Below are positions 21,436 to 32,764 of a stretch of DNA of 64,000 bases, one piece after another. Source of the stretch: Cladophialophora immunda (taxonomy: Eukaryota; Ascomycota; Eurotiomycetes; Chaetothyriales; Herpotrichiellaceae); contig NW_015622544.1 of NCBI RefSeq assembly GCF_000835495.1, positions 1,321,704 to 1,385,703 on the forward strand, given 5' to 3'. The notes under the pieces are model-generated. The model did no database searches. It saw only the letters and a list, made by a program, of their open reading frames with translations, and had not been told where the DNA came from. Positions within the stretch are counted from its first letter, which is position 1; every line of letters begins with the position of its first letter. Both the position numbers and the translations under genes were made by a program.

Positions 21436-24400
21436 TCACTCCTTGATCCCGACCCTGATGATGACCGAGATCTCGAGCGCCTTGGCCTCGCGGATCGCGC
21501 AGGACAGGCACGTGCGCCCGGCTCGGGCGACGATGGCGTTGCGGCCCTTTTCGGCGCACCACGCCCGCACGAGGATGTCCTTCTTCCACAGTTGCGGGTC
21601 GGTGCTTCCGTGCAGGTAGTGCTGGAGGTAGTCGAGGTGGACTTTGGGAGAGGTGACGGGGCCGCCGGCGCCGGCGCCGCCGGGAGCGGCTGCTTCTTCG
21701 GCCTCTGTCGCAGACGGCGTGGGTGTCTCGCCTGCTAGCCACGTCTGGGAGCTGTGTGGCGAACAGCCGTGGCTTCGTGCGTCGATGATCCAGACTCCTT
21801 CCTCGCCCATCCTCGTCGGGTTCGGGGGGTCCACCTCCGGATTCTGTACCAGTTCCGCCAGTGTCTTGGTCACGTAGCGATACGTCTTGTGCAGTGGATG
21901 GGCAGGGATGTGTTCCGCCACGCCCTTTACGTGCTTCGGGTGTTGTTGTTCGTAATAGGCGTCCAGCGAGCCGGCCTTGAACGTGGCGTGGCCGTGGGGC
22001 AGGCGGCACGGGTGCGAGGTGACGAAATATACGGCGCGATCGAGGCCGTAGCGGATCTGGAGCGGTGTCGTCTCGATGGCCGGCACGTCGGCTGACGATG
22101 GATGGGATGGAGATGGTGGTCTTGTAGGCGGTGCGAGTATGAGATCGAACTGAGCCCATGCCGACAACGGGTGCTCTGCCGACGCCAGTGTGACGTCCGA
22201 ACTGGATAGGTGGACCTTGATATCCTTGATGGTGACTTCGGGCGTGCTTGCATCGTCCAATACGTGGTCCGTCACCATGCTGAACTCGGTTCCCATGATC
22301 CCTCCTTTGCCCTTGCCCAGCGGAGTCGAATCCTCGGCCAGTCGGTCGCCGTCGAATATCCTAGGCCGGTCGCGATCCGTGGGGACAGGGAACGATTTGA
22401 TCTTCAGCCAGCGGTTGCTGAGCGGCTCCCGGGTGTTTTCATGCACGGGCACGAAGTTGGGCGTGTGGATCCAGCCCATAGACTCCTTTGCTCCGCGCAT
22501 GGGCGCCATGACTCGTCCCACGATGCAGGACTTGGACCACCACGAGGAGCCGTCGAGGATGAATCCCGATCCTCGCAGGGACAGGCTGGCGGAGCCGAGA
22601 TCCCGTAGCGTCTGCGGGTTGGGGTCGTTCTCGAGGAGCGTGGACATCAGGATATCGCAGATCGAGGTGCCCGGGAGGATCAGGCCCGAGAGCCAGCAGT
22701 GTGAGAGCCAGCCGCCAACGGTGGTGGGGGTAGCGGCGTGTAGATCGACGTTGAAACTTTGAAGCGACGGAGTCAAGTTGACAGCGTTGGTCGTAGCCGT
22801 GTTGTCGTCAGGACACACGATTGCATCCATGAGCAACTTCTCCCTCTCTTCCACAGAAGCCGTGCACAGCTTGTGCTTCAGGGAGTCGTGAAGCTGCTCG
22901 CTTCGTGGCCACCCGATGTTCGTGGCGAAGCGGAAGAGGCCGTCGACCATTACCGCCGGCTGTCGAGCCATGATGGCCACGTCGCAGGGATCGAGCACAA
23001 CATGTGATTCAGATTCCGATCTGTCCAACCCCATCTTGTGTCTGAGTTCGCCGAACAGTCCATGGTGGTGATCGGCCGAAGACTTCTGCCTGAGATGCGC
23101 CGGCCGCTGCTCGCGAGATAGTTGATGCTCGATCGAAGATCTTTGCCTGAGAGTCAGAGGTCGCTCCAGTGTATGGACTGGCGATACTGGAGTTGAGTCC
23201 CTCCTTTCGATTCTCTTGACGTAGGAGAGAAACAGAAATCGTCTGGCCGCCACAAGATCCCAATCGACCTTGAGGTTGCGAAGTTTATTGAAATGGTGAA
23301 TTTCCTCGCTGCTGATCTCAAAGTGGTCCGCATGGAGTGCCACGCCCAATCTGAGAGCGGCGTCGAGGCGAATGACCAATTCCACCGCCAGGAGGAGCTG
23401 AATGAGCAGCCACTTGCGCTCCGGGTCAATGACCAGCAGGCCGGTGTCGTGGTCGCGCCGCGTCGTCCGGCTGTGTAGGATTTTGCCGAACCGCAATCGC
23501 GACTCGGGGACGCTCAGATCGAGCCACGCGCCAGGCGTGGTGAGAACCTTGACCAATGCTTCAATTTGGATCTTCAGAGATGTCTTGCCGTGTTTTGCCT
23601 CCGACGGCACCCGGTGGGGGGGATAGAGCAGCTCATTGAAGAGATGAGCATAGAGATCCGCAGCGTCGATGTGATTGAGGACCGTGACTCGCCAGCCCGC
23701 ATTAAGGACCTGATCGCGCAAGTCGCCAATTTGATCCATCCTCTCCGCCAGGACTTCCATGCTGATATCGCGAACACCTACTGATTTCCACGCGTGAGAA
23801 CCTTCTTTGATCAATCTAGTTCGCTCCTGGGCGGGGGCATGCTTGCCGATTTTCGCATTCAGTTCCTCATTATCTTTGCTCAGGGCGAGCATCTTGAAGG
23901 CCTCCATCGCGGGTGCGTTTGCGATGGCTAGATCAATCTCGACGTCCTTGCCGTGCTCCTTGATCTTTTCGTCTGTCATGCCGTCCGCAACAGGTCTTTC
24001 GAGGAAATACCGCATACCTACGGTGCCGGGCTCCCGACCTTCGATGCCCAGCATGTTCGGTCGTTCAAAGATTCCGAGCTCAAACATTGGCCGCTTTCCC
24101 AGCTCGAGACCCTGCTTCTTCACCGGGGCCGCCATGCCTGGTTTCCAGTTGACTTCATCAGGGATGGGCAAGTGGGCATGTAACGTTGCGAGGGCGAAGC
24201 TTTCATGCTTGATATATCTCCGATCCTGGAGATCAGAGATCTCTAGGTCATTGTTCCAGGGGAAAAACGATTGGGGGAAAAAGCGGCCCCTCCGGCCCTT
24301 CTCGAGGACAAACTGAGGCGCACCGGAAAAGAGATGCTCGACGTCTTCTTTAGTCAAGCCTGCAGGGCGGTGGTTGCTTTTGGGATGCTCCTCTGTGCCT

Positions 24401-24996
24401 TCAAAGTTAGGATGCTGCCCTCCCTCCACTGAATACTCGTGAATCTCACCTGCTTCGGCATCTGTTTGCAGCCTCTCGGAATTCCTCCTGGGTAACGAGG
24501 CAATCTTCTTCTCCGTGGCTGGGTCCATGGGATGGGGCGTCTCGGTCTTCTCTGCATGCGTCGACGGGTTCATTTTCATGGAATGCTTTCCTTTGGTGTC
24601 GGCGTGACCGAGCTCTGGCAGGACTTCGGCGACCTTTGAGGACATGATCTTGTCGCCCACATCGTCAGTCACTGCCTTGCGCTCATGGCGCGCCTTGACC
24701 CCCTCGATATCAGCCTCGTCATGCATCCGGCAACAAGGTAAACTGCAAGTTGAAGACAAAGATCTCAGGTAACAACTCACCTCGGTCGGCTGTGGAATCG
24801 ACGTCTCATTCTGAGCGTGCGGCTCCCTCTCTCTCGATCGGCTGGTCTTCCTGCTCAGCCGGCGAAACAGTGACGGTTTGGTGTCTTCCGCAACCCGCTC
24901 CGCTGTACCAGCACCCTGGCCCGTGGGACCTCTCCCTCTGTTCTCCTTCTCCGCGAGCGACTTGCTCGAAGTCTTGCGCGTGAGTAGATTCATCAT
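21436..24996 (-). CDS. Large conserved-looking protein of unknown function
   Basis: I do not recognise this family. The frame is 1186 residues if read through. A 66-bp in-frame intron (24715-24780, GTGAGT...GACGAG) probably removes a cysteine-rich insertion after IPQPTE, giving 1164 residues. The N-terminus is basic and S/R-rich (LTRKTSSKSL, FRRLSRKTSRSRERE), a likely disordered or phosphorylated tail. The body has no membrane segments and contains distinctive runs such as GMRYFLERPVADGM, LDLSVPESRLRFGKILHSR, VHENTREPLSNRWLKIKSF and a C-terminal GRTCLSCAIREAKALEIS-type CxxC segment. A low-complexity Gly/Ala/Pro linker precedes the last 70 residues. The MM start at 24996/24993 is the first available ATG. 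It is certainly a gene; the function is open. Confidence 0.85.
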   Translation of the reverse strand: MMNLLTRKTSSKSLAEKENRGRGPTGQGAGTAERVAEDTKPSLFRRLSRKTSRSREREPHAQNETSIPQPTEVSCYLRSLSSTCSLPCCRMHDEADIEGVKARHERKAVTDDVGDKIMSSKVAEVLPELGHADTKGKHSMKMNPSTHAEKTETPHPMDPATEKKIASLPRRNSERLQTDAEAGEIHEYSVEGGQHPNFEGTEEHPKSNHRPAGLTKEDVEHLFSGAPQFVLEKGRRGRFFPQSFFPWNNDLEISDLQDRRYIKHESFALATLHAHLPIPDEVNWKPGMAAPVKKQGLELGKRPMFELGIFERPNMLGIEGREPGTVGMRYFLERPVADGMTDEKIKEHGKDVEIDLAIANAPAMEAFKMLALSKDNEELNAKIGKHAPAQERTRLIKEGSHAWKSVGVRDISMEVLAERMDQIGDLRDQVLNAGWRVTVLNHIDAADLYAHLFNELLYPPHRVPSEAKHGKTSLKIQIEALVKVLTTPGAWLDLSVPESRLRFGKILHSRTTRRDHDTGLLVIDPERKWLLIQLLLAVELVIRLDAALRLGVALHADHFEISSEEIHHFNKLRNLKVDWDLVAARRFLFLSYVKRIERRDSTPVSPVHTLERPLTLRQRSSIEHQLSREQRPAHLRQKSSADHHHGLFGELRHKMGLDRSESESHVVLDPCDVAIMARQPAVMVDGLFRFATNIGWPRSEQLHDSLKHKLCTASVEEREKLLMDAIVCPDDNTATTNAVNLTPSLQSFNVDLHAATPTTVGGWLSHCWLSGLILPGTSICDILMSTLLENDPNPQTLRDLGSASLSLRGSGFILDGSSWWSKSCIVGRVMAPMRGAKESMGWIHTPNFVPVHENTREPLSNRWLKIKSFPVPTDRDRPRIFDGDRLAEDSTPLGKGKGGIMGTEFSMVTDHVLDDASTPEVTIKDIKVHLSSSDVTLASAEHPLSAWAQFDLILAPPTRPPSPSHPSSADVPAIETTPLQIRYGLDRAVYFVTSHPCRLPHGHATFKAGSLDAYYEQQHPKHVKGVAEHIPAHPLHKTYRYVTKTLAELVQNPEVDPPNPTRMGEEGVWIIDARSHGCSPHSSQTWLAGETPTPSATEAEEAAAPGGAGAGGPVTSPKVHLDYLQHYLHGSTDPQLWKKDILVRAWCAEKGRNAIVARAGRTCLSCAIREAKALEISVIIRVGIKE

Positions 24997-25795
24997 GAAT
25001 GATTAATAATGGCCACCTGGGACCGGATTGGCCGGAGGGGTTTTATTCGTCCTGGAGCTGGAAAGGAGGGGCAACCTCTGTCTGACGATTGCTGAAGAGA
25101 CCAGATGAATGGGGATCTCTGGGAGATTCTGATTCAACGTGCATCCAGTGGCGACCGCGATCAAGACGATGGGAAAAAAAGAGTTCGGCAGCGGAGGAGC
25201 AGGCATTCAATGACCCTGGCTAGTCGGTCGAAGCTTCTAAGCTGCGCAAAACGGCAAAGGGTCGCATGGGGAGGCTTCTGGTGTGTCTCTGGATCTTGCA
25301 GATTCTGCTAACTGGGGCTGGGGCTGGTGCTGAATGGGGCATCCGCTCAGTTGATAAGTTGACTGGATATATGAAGAGCCAAAGCGGGAACAACATGCCA
25401 GTTATGTCAGCTGGCTGCATGCGCTCTACCAGGGCCAGGGATGCCCACGTGATTGAGCCAATATCTGAAGGCGTGAAGCGTCACCACAAGAGACGCGGGC
25501 GACGGCAATCCTGATGTCATGCCCATTTTCACCCTCTGTCGGCCATGGGCATGTTGCGCTTCAGCGGCAAAGTGCGGAAACCAAGACTGCAGCAAAAAGC
25601 AACTGATACTCGATGGGGATCCCGAGATATCTCCTGGCCACGCGCTTGGAAAGCCGCAGATCTTCAGAAGCGGAATCCCCGTGTTCTACTGTAGCACAGC
25701 CGTGAATCAAAATACCAATACATTCAGAATGACATAGACGCATGGACAAAGACATCGCTTTTCAAGTGGGCCACCCGGTTCGGCGTAAACACTAA
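24997..25795. other. Intergenic between the unknown large gene and the bZIP gene
   Basis: About 800 bases between two minus-strand genes: the promoter of the large gene and the 3' flank of the bZIP gene. Short frames only, with no recognisable element. Confidence 0.5.
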
Positions 25796-27715
25796 TCATC
25801 CTCCAAATCCTCGTGGAACACTTGTCCACTGGGGAGAAACCGCCTCATATCCCACATTGATGCCAGGTCCCATATTCCAATACTGCGGCACCAGATCAGG
25901 ATCTCCTAGCCAAGCTTCAACCTCAGCAGCGTGCGGAATCTGCGTCACAGCGACATTCGTCGTCGTTACAGCCGGATGGCTGCCCATAGGATGAGAGATG
26001 TGACCATGTGCACCTGCATGCATCGGCCCCAGCTGCGACTCGTGGGCTTCTTGCTTTTCCATGACCCCCGCAGGTGCTTTCTGCAGCATCCGCCGGGACG
26101 GCTGTCCTGCATTCAGACCTGTTGGCATCGGTACTGACCCTGCAGGAATCAGGGCTCGGTCCAAAGACGGCTCATACACCGGTATCGCGCCGATTAGTTC
26201 GCTTGCATGTGTAAAGAAATCCTTCCTCATCGTCCACGACCGGAGATCCCCTTCGCGTCGTTTGAATTCCGGCATGACCGAGTATAGCTGGGTGATGGGG
26301 TCTCTCTCGTAAACATCCGATACGTCGTAGGGCCATAGGAACTTTAGTGATCGCCGGAACGAATCGGAGAACTTGTTGTTGATATACCTCCTCGCATTCT
26401 TGCACAAGCAGGTCCGCAGGCCGGGCCAAATAAAGTGCTCGATGAGGGGCGTCTTCTCCAGGATCTCCGGGTCTTCCGTGGGACCTCTCTGGAAGAATGG
26501 CGGTAGCGGAGCCAGAAACTGCGGATTGACGTTGCTCTGATGGAGCAGCTTCAGCCGCATCATGTGGAGGATGGCGATTCTCTCCACAACGCCACATTCG
26601 CGGAAGATGGATTGGTCAATGCTCCTGAGCGCCTGCCAGCCTCTGTCCAGCAGATAGATGTCCTGCACATCGCGCCATCCGTGCAATACTGCGCGGACGA
26701 CGATATCTTCGTCCAGGGGTTGATTCGCGAAGGACTGGTGACCTCCTGCCAATACTCGGTTAACCTCACGTTCGGAGAGGAAAAACAGTTCACCTTCGAC
26801 CCTGTCCTTGGGGGTGTCGAGCGGCTCGGAGGTTGGTGGCTCCAATGTTGTGACGGGAGGAACAAACCTCCCAAGGCTATCGAAGCGATCTGGGTGGTGC
26901 GGAGGAAGGGCTCGAAGACCTGGCACCCTTGGGGTGAAATTGGGCGCGGATGCCTCGGCAGACCTCGGTTGGTCAAATGGTAGATAGCCAAGCTCGATCA
27001 CAGGGGATGATGAATCCGAACTATGGGAATAAACGGACGCGCTGTTCTCAAAGTGATCCGGGACCATGACCTGTAGAGGCGTCGCCATCCGTGTTGGTTG
27101 CTGGATGTTGTAAGCCTCAGAGCCCGTAAGTTGTTTGGTTGCGGAATCCTCGCCAGGATTCAAAGCACCTGCCACCAGCCTCTGTACTCCAGTGACCATC
27201 TCCCTCAGTCGTCTGACCTCATCCTCGCTCTGCCTCAGTTGGGATAATAATGCTCTGACTCTTTCTTGCCCTTCCTCGGTGATGGCCTGCCCTTGGGGTT
27301 GCTCACCGCCCTCGCCCTGACTTGCGGACGAGCCCCCATTCTCCATGATTCGGACCAAGTTCTCCAGATGGGCAATGTAATTCTTGGTTTTCAGACGGAT
27401 GCTTCGCTGTGCCTCGCGGTCGATGGCTCTTTTTCTCTCACGTTGGGAAGCCGTGAGCTTAAGCGCCCGCTTAGGCCTTTTCGGCGTCGGTTCTTCGACC
27501 GAAGGCCCCGTCTCGGCCGGTGGTGGTAGTGGTGGTGCAATCTGAGCATTTTCAAGAGTTCTTTGAGTCTGGCCGGGGGTCCTCCGAGAACTCGTGTTAG
27601 AGACCGTGATTGTCGAGGTAGGCATATCGGAGAAGTGAATGTTAGACCGTTGAGGTGTTGGATCAGCCGAGAGGAAAGTCTCGGATGGTGAAGATCGGGC
27701 TGGCTGCTTGGGCAT
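25796..27715 (-). CDS. bZIP transcription factor with C-terminal DUF3425 domain
   Basis: A single-exon protein of 639 residues starting MPKQPARSSPSETF; no ATG exists in the open frame further upstream. A basic region occupies about residues 88-112 (TASQRERKRAIDREAQRSIR), followed by a short leucine-zipper-like helix (YIAHLENLVRIM). The N-terminus is P/T/S-rich and carries KRPKRALK, a likely nuclear signal. The C-terminal half (roughly 340-530) is the DUF3425 domain: DIYLLDRGWQALRSIDQSI, FIWPGLRTCLCKNARRYI and FWPYDVSDVYERD are typical. Such proteins are common in Pezizomycotina and often regulate secondary metabolism or stress responses, but no target can be inferred here. The zipper is short, as is usual for this subfamily. 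Confidence 0.88.
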   Translation of the reverse strand: MPKQPARSSPSETFLSADPTPQRSNIHFSDMPTSTITVSNTSSRRTPGQTQRTLENAQIAPPLPPPAETGPSVEEPTPKRPKRALKLTASQRERKRAIDREAQRSIRLKTKNYIAHLENLVRIMENGGSSASQGEGGEQPQGQAITEEGQERVRALLSQLRQSEDEVRRLREMVTGVQRLVAGALNPGEDSATKQLTGSEAYNIQQPTRMATPLQVMVPDHFENSASVYSHSSDSSSPVIELGYLPFDQPRSAEASAPNFTPRVPGLRALPPHHPDRFDSLGRFVPPVTTLEPPTSEPLDTPKDRVEGELFFLSEREVNRVLAGGHQSFANQPLDEDIVVRAVLHGWRDVQDIYLLDRGWQALRSIDQSIFRECGVVERIAILHMMRLKLLHQSNVNPQFLAPLPPFFQRGPTEDPEILEKTPLIEHFIWPGLRTCLCKNARRYINNKFSDSFRRSLKFLWPYDVSDVYERDPITQLYSVMPEFKRREGDLRSWTMRKDFFTHASELIGAIPVYEPSLDRALIPAGSVPMPTGLNAGQPSRRMLQKAPAGVMEKQEAHESQLGPMHAGAHGHISHPMGSHPAVTTTNVAVTQIPHAAEVEAWLGDPDLVPQYWNMGPGINVGYEAVSPQWTSVPRGFGG

Positions 27716-29930
27716 AGTCCTCAAAGACAGTTCCTTTACAGAATGCACGAAATCGAATATGCAGTGCTGAACCAGTTCACCGCGACATGAATTTGTGACC
27801 AGGCCCGCAGGGAGGAGAATTTGATGAAGTTCTCGTGGTTGACAATAGCACTAGATGTGTAGCCCACGACAAGACATGATCAGCCTTGGGCCGCCGTAGA
27901 CACTGATCTGCGTCGCGAAACACAAGTAGAGTAGAGCTGGCAAGAAGTCGACGAGAGAGCGACGTCCAATCTGTCAAATAGTTAGACGATCACTGATCGG
28001 CTCCAAAGGATGCCCGAGGCAGGGGTGAGACGATGGGACCTTGCAGAATCCGGGGCGGCTTGGGTTAGAAACAGGAGGAGTTGATGGAATGCGGCAGACG
28101 AGGGCTGGCGTCAAGTGAGGTGGTATGAGCGGCGTTCCAGGACTCGTCGTAAGCAGTCTGCAAAAGAAGTCGAACGAGGCGCAGAAATCATGCCTGGCGT
28201 CCTCGACCAGGAAACCGGTTCCGTGGCCTCGCGAAGTCGGTTTCGACTCTCGACCCAATCTCTGTATGCCTGGGGCGGTCGACGATAACTGCCCTCTGTC
28301 AAGAGAAGAGATGGATCCCGGTTGATCTCGACTACCAGACTAGCGGGACGAAAAGGGATAATGGTGAGGTTGAGCAGGAGGTCACATCGATGAATGAAGA
28401 AGTTGCAACGAGCAGAGGGACGGCTGATGATGCTCATCCAAAGTTCCATCGGTGAAGAGCGGCTGTCCGCGAAGGGTTTGGTAGAAGCTGACCCGTTTGA
28501 TGGTGGTTGCTCCGGGGTGTCCCACCGCTGCTCCTCTGCTGGCTCCTGGTGGCTTGGGCATCCTTTGGGCGAGACGGGAGGGGATGATGGCACGGGAGAC
28601 GAGGGCCCCAAGGGAGAACGGCCGCCCATTACTTAAGCCTACCGGTAAGGACCGCCCATGGTTGGTGGGTGCCGGGACGCCTAGCAGCCCGCTTCTTGCG
28701 GCACTGCTCCCGGGGGCCCATTGCTCATCCACTCTTGGTACCAGTGAGAAGGGTCGCGCCTTGGGCCGATGCTTACTGAACACCAACGGCCCAGTCACGG
28801 CTCACCAGCCTGGTGCCCTGAGACCGCTGCTCATCCACTGCTCATCCGCTGCTCACCAGGCCTCACCAGCCCAAACCTCAGGGTGCCCAGGTGCCCTTCC
28901 GGTGATCCGGGGTTGCCGTGTCCCCCAAACCTTCAAGAAACACTGAAGATCATCCCAAGCCTGGGAAATTGCGCTACGCCGGTCTATTCAACGCAGGGGG
29001 TGCCAGAAGAACGTCTCGAGCGTTGCGGCGGATCAGGCTGGAATTCCTTGCCACTCTTTCTTAATGCCTCAGCGCGCGGACAATCATCCCTCTTTCTGGA
29101 AAAGCGCCGTATTCGAAGGTGGACGCGGGCAATAACTAGTTGGCTACTGCCCAAGCCGTGCGAACGAACAAGACGATGGAAAATCAGAGCACCTGTATAT
29201 CCGTTTCTCAGGGGCTTGGGGCCTGGAGAATGCCCATCCCATCAAAGTCGCAGGTACCCATCTCGTATTGAAAGTCCCTTCTTCTCCCCGGCTAAAGCGA
29301 ATGCAACCGTGACCTGGGAAGGATCGAAGACAAGACGGCACACCAACACATAGCGCAGGCCCAAGAGCCAGGTCCAACCCTGGACACGTCGAACCCAAGC
29401 CCCAAGCCAGGGAAAATGGCGACTGGGCGTAGTCAGCAGCAACTGACACCTGGATACTCAAGAGGCGAAAGTCTGATTAGGGGGCGGGATGAGGAAAGAA
29501 GATAGCGGAGTTAAAATGATCAAACACATCACTGAGCCTTTGGGCACTGCATGAGTTCCTGCTGATGGGCCCCGGCGTCCACTCGCTTTCTCTGAAATTG
29601 CTCTCTACCTTCAGGAAAGCGATCTGTTAATGTACTGCCACAAAGTTTGTTCAAACGCCGTTCGCTGTGATGGAAGATACTGTCACTGGGTAATGCCTCG
29701 CCATTTTGCCTTGCCCATACCTGGCGCCTCTATGATGATTCCAATCCATGGTGGTGAAGCTCTGTATCTATGCTTGGCTTCATGAAATAGTCCCCTGTGC
29801 AATATGTCGTAGTCATAGCTCGTCACTGGAGCCTTTCGACACGGTCAAAAGCTCAATGATTAATTATGTCCATAAATGTCGTCAAGGTCTCATCGCTTCG
29901 TGACCTGCGTCGCTGTTTCCACTCCAGCGA
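27716..29930. other. Intergenic: bZIP promoter/leader and Flc gene 3' flank
   Basis: About 2.2 kb. A 172-codon ATG frame on the minus strand (28111-28629) has no recognisable domain and may simply be leader or upstream open frame of the bZIP transcript. Around 28800-28880 the motif CTGCTCA(T/C)CC recurs imperfectly. Nothing else is supported. Confidence 0.4.
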
Positions 29931-32764
29931 CTATTGATGGTCAATGTCGGGGTCGTTCTCCTTTTCTTCGTCAACCGTCGTGTTGTGCCGCTTTGACCCC
30001 AGTGGTGTCGACACGCTGCGTCGGTGCCCCCGACGATGGGCCAGAACATCTGGGCCGGTGGATGAATCGTTCATCTCCCCGATCGGTGTGCCAGCCCTTG
30101 ACGGTCCCCGCAAACTTGCTGCCCGGTGCCTGCTGGGGACGTCGCGAATGCTCTCTATACTCATGCGTGTATGTACTGGACCGGGGCCTTGCTCGAGGTC
30201 CATGTCTTGGAAGTCTTTCGTGCTCCAGCTGACACGATGAGCTCTTGCTCCATAGGGCAGGTTCGATACGCTAGTTCGAGACCGCATGGATTGTGACCGA
30301 GACACGCTCACCTGATGGCTTGCTTCTTTCTCGGGGTCCATAGAAGCCCGTGGTGACATGTACACCTCGGCCATTTGATTGTCTGGGTCTTCGTCCTCAA
30401 TCTTGGGCTGGCGACGGACACTTGACACCATGAAGTAAGGTTCTTTCGGACGTTCAGGCTCTGGCGGCGGTGGCGGCGGAGGTGGTTTTGGTCGGTCAGT
30501 TGCCTTACGATCGACATGTGCGAAATATCGTGTCCGTGGTTTCAGCCAGGATTTCGGTTTGATAGTCTCTCGGTATCGCGTGACGGACATGTAGCTGGAG
30601 ATCGCCCCGAGAACGATGGCGATCATCAGACAGATGGTCAAAATTCCCTGAATGACAATGATGACCACTCCAATCACTGTGGTCATGATCCGATCCAGCC
30701 CAAACCGAGCATCAAAAGCTGATGACAATGCCACCGTCGCCACTTTGCTGAAGCCTAGAAGGTATACCATGATCAAGTTGAGTCGGTTGCTCTCGAAAGG
30801 CCTCAGCAACACAATTGCTACCAGAGCAATAATCTCCCAAGCCAGCAGACCGAAGACCTGAGTCAAGGCATGGCCTGCAGCACCACCGTAGAATGCAGCC
30901 CTTACAAGCTCATAGATCAGCCAGACGAAGAAAAACCACCACCTACTGCGGCGGAATCTGGATGCCAGCCAACCGAATCTGATAATGTAATTTTCATCGT
31001 CATGAACATGAACTCTGCCAGTGTTCGGACCTGAAAAATGTCTCTGGAGCCATGTCGTTGGTCGGGGTGTCTGGCCATCTGCGGCTTGGTTTTCAGGCAC
31101 TTTCTTAAAGCTGATCTTATACCAAGCGGACTTCCCGGTATTTTCGGTACCACGAGATTCATGGCTTGCCTGCTCTTGTAGCTCTGGCAGTACCTCGGAC
31201 TTGGTCCTGTACCAGAGGGCATACCCCGAAATGGCTAGGTTTCCCACCAGGAAAATTGTGAGTATCACCGCCGCTATGGCCTTGACACCGTGTGCTCCCC
31301 CGAGGGTGAACTGGAACATGGTCAAGAACATCATCATGAAGAAGGCAATGTAGCATGTCCGTAAAATAGCCACGGCCATGAACCATAGCCAATGCTTCCG
31401 GAAGTACCCAAGTCGAGTTGTCTTGATCAGTCGAACGGCGACCAAGCCCTCAATGCTCCATTTGAGCAAGAAGACAGCAGCCAAAAGACAAGCTATCAGA
31501 ATGAGGAACCATAAAAGTCCCGTCAGGAATGCGTTGGACGCGGGTATATTGAGCTCGGCCAACGTTCCAGCAAAGCCAGAATAATTACCGGGCAGCGGTA
31601 ACCCTGGGAGCACTGGTTTTCCGTACCAGGAGAACTGATCGGTGCCGTTTGTCGCGTTGGTGGCTTGTCTCTTGAGCAGGTGGCGCATGTCAAAGGGGTC
31701 CGCTTGGATTGACGCAAACGGCGTCGGAGCTGCTCGCTTGTAGATTTGCGAGATTTCATAGCCTCCTCCTAGCCCATTAGCATTCTGCCCGTTAGGAGCC
31801 GCACCAACCATGCTGATATTGCCAAAATTGTTCCCAATGAACTGGTTGATCGAATTCTGCATCTTCTGGCTATATATTATCCCGGCGGACCACGCATAAT
31901 TACTCCAGAACGAGACCAGAACACTTGGCCAGTTCATAGACAGCCCTCCAGTAAAGAAGATGTGCTGGTAAACGGAGAAGACCACGAAAATGGAGACCGA
32001 GTGGGCATAGTGCTTTCGAGTCTCGGAAATATCATGTCCGTACATGGCCATGGCCGCCGAAGAGATCAAGGCGATGACGGCGAACGCGCCGAGAATAGAG
32101 GCCACTGCTGAGGGATGCGAGAATGAAGCTCCATTGGTGACCACCGCAGAGAAGCAAGCAATCTGAGATTCGGTCGAGTTGGCAAAGATGCGAAGGATTG
32201 CCTGTCCTTCAAAGTCGGGAATGGTCAAGGCAATGGATGGGATATTAGCCACATCCGACGGTGCCACGGGGATGATGCCATTTGCGTTGATGGGTATGGA
32301 TGAGTTGAGGGGACAGAGGCTGTTAATGTTTGCGTTGCACGGATTGAACGTCAGATTAAAACGGGACTGTCCGTAAGCAAAAACGCCGATGTATACTGGG
32401 ATGCTCTGATCAGCTGGATGTCAGCACTTTAATCTGGGGAATGATATAACTCACGCATCAGACTCTCGTTTGTCAACGCAGAATTGCCCTCCAAGTGGAA
32501 GAGAACGGTCATGTTGTCCTTGTAGTATGCCGCATCGAAACGGGTGACATTGATGAGTGAGTCGCCCTGGCAGTCTCCGAAATTTTGAGTGTACAGGGAA
32601 GGGCGTCGGTCGTCGTTGAGGTAGACAGTGCCATCATTGCCTGTATACTCTATCCATCTGATGTTGTCCGCTGCAGCCCGCTGCACATTCGTCGCCAAAA
32701 GCACCATCAAAATCGACCACAGTGTCAGCCACGAGGGCATGGCGCGCCAAAGCACCGACACCAT
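29931..32764 (-). CDS. Flc/TRP-like polytopic membrane protein
   Basis: Two exons (32455-32764 and 29931-32413), separated by a 41-bp intron with a TGCTGAC branch, give 930 residues. An N-terminal signal peptide (PSWLTLWSILMVLLATNVQRAAA) precedes an N-glycosylated lumenal ML-like (TRP_N) domain with cysteines (FGDCQGD, NPCNANINSLCPL). About nine or ten membrane segments of the TRP/Flc family follow, beginning at SAVASILGAFAVIALIS and including GLLWFLILIACLLAAVFLLKW. The cytosolic tail has a proline run (about nine P) and S/R-rich sequence, probably phosphorylated. Family members in fungi are the Flc flavin-carrier proteins and Pkd2-type channels, linked to ER and plasma-membrane calcium, FAD transport and cell-wall integrity. 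Which of these roles applies cannot be told. An alternative start lies at residue 9 of this model (32740). Confidence 0.9.

Noticed and set aside
21392..22159. A 255-codon minus-strand frame overlapping the end of the large unknown gene
   Set aside because: Same strand, shifted phase, arginine-rich; a shadow of the C-terminus.
24715..24780. Treating the cysteine-rich insertion in the large unknown protein as coding
   Set aside because: It starts with a consensus GTGAGT donor, is a multiple of three and interrupts otherwise charged sequence, so an intron is more likely; read-through cannot be fully excluded.
28111..28629. A 172-codon ATG frame on the bZIP strand, upstream of it
   Set aside because: No domain and lies in the presumed leader or promoter; not enough to call a gene.
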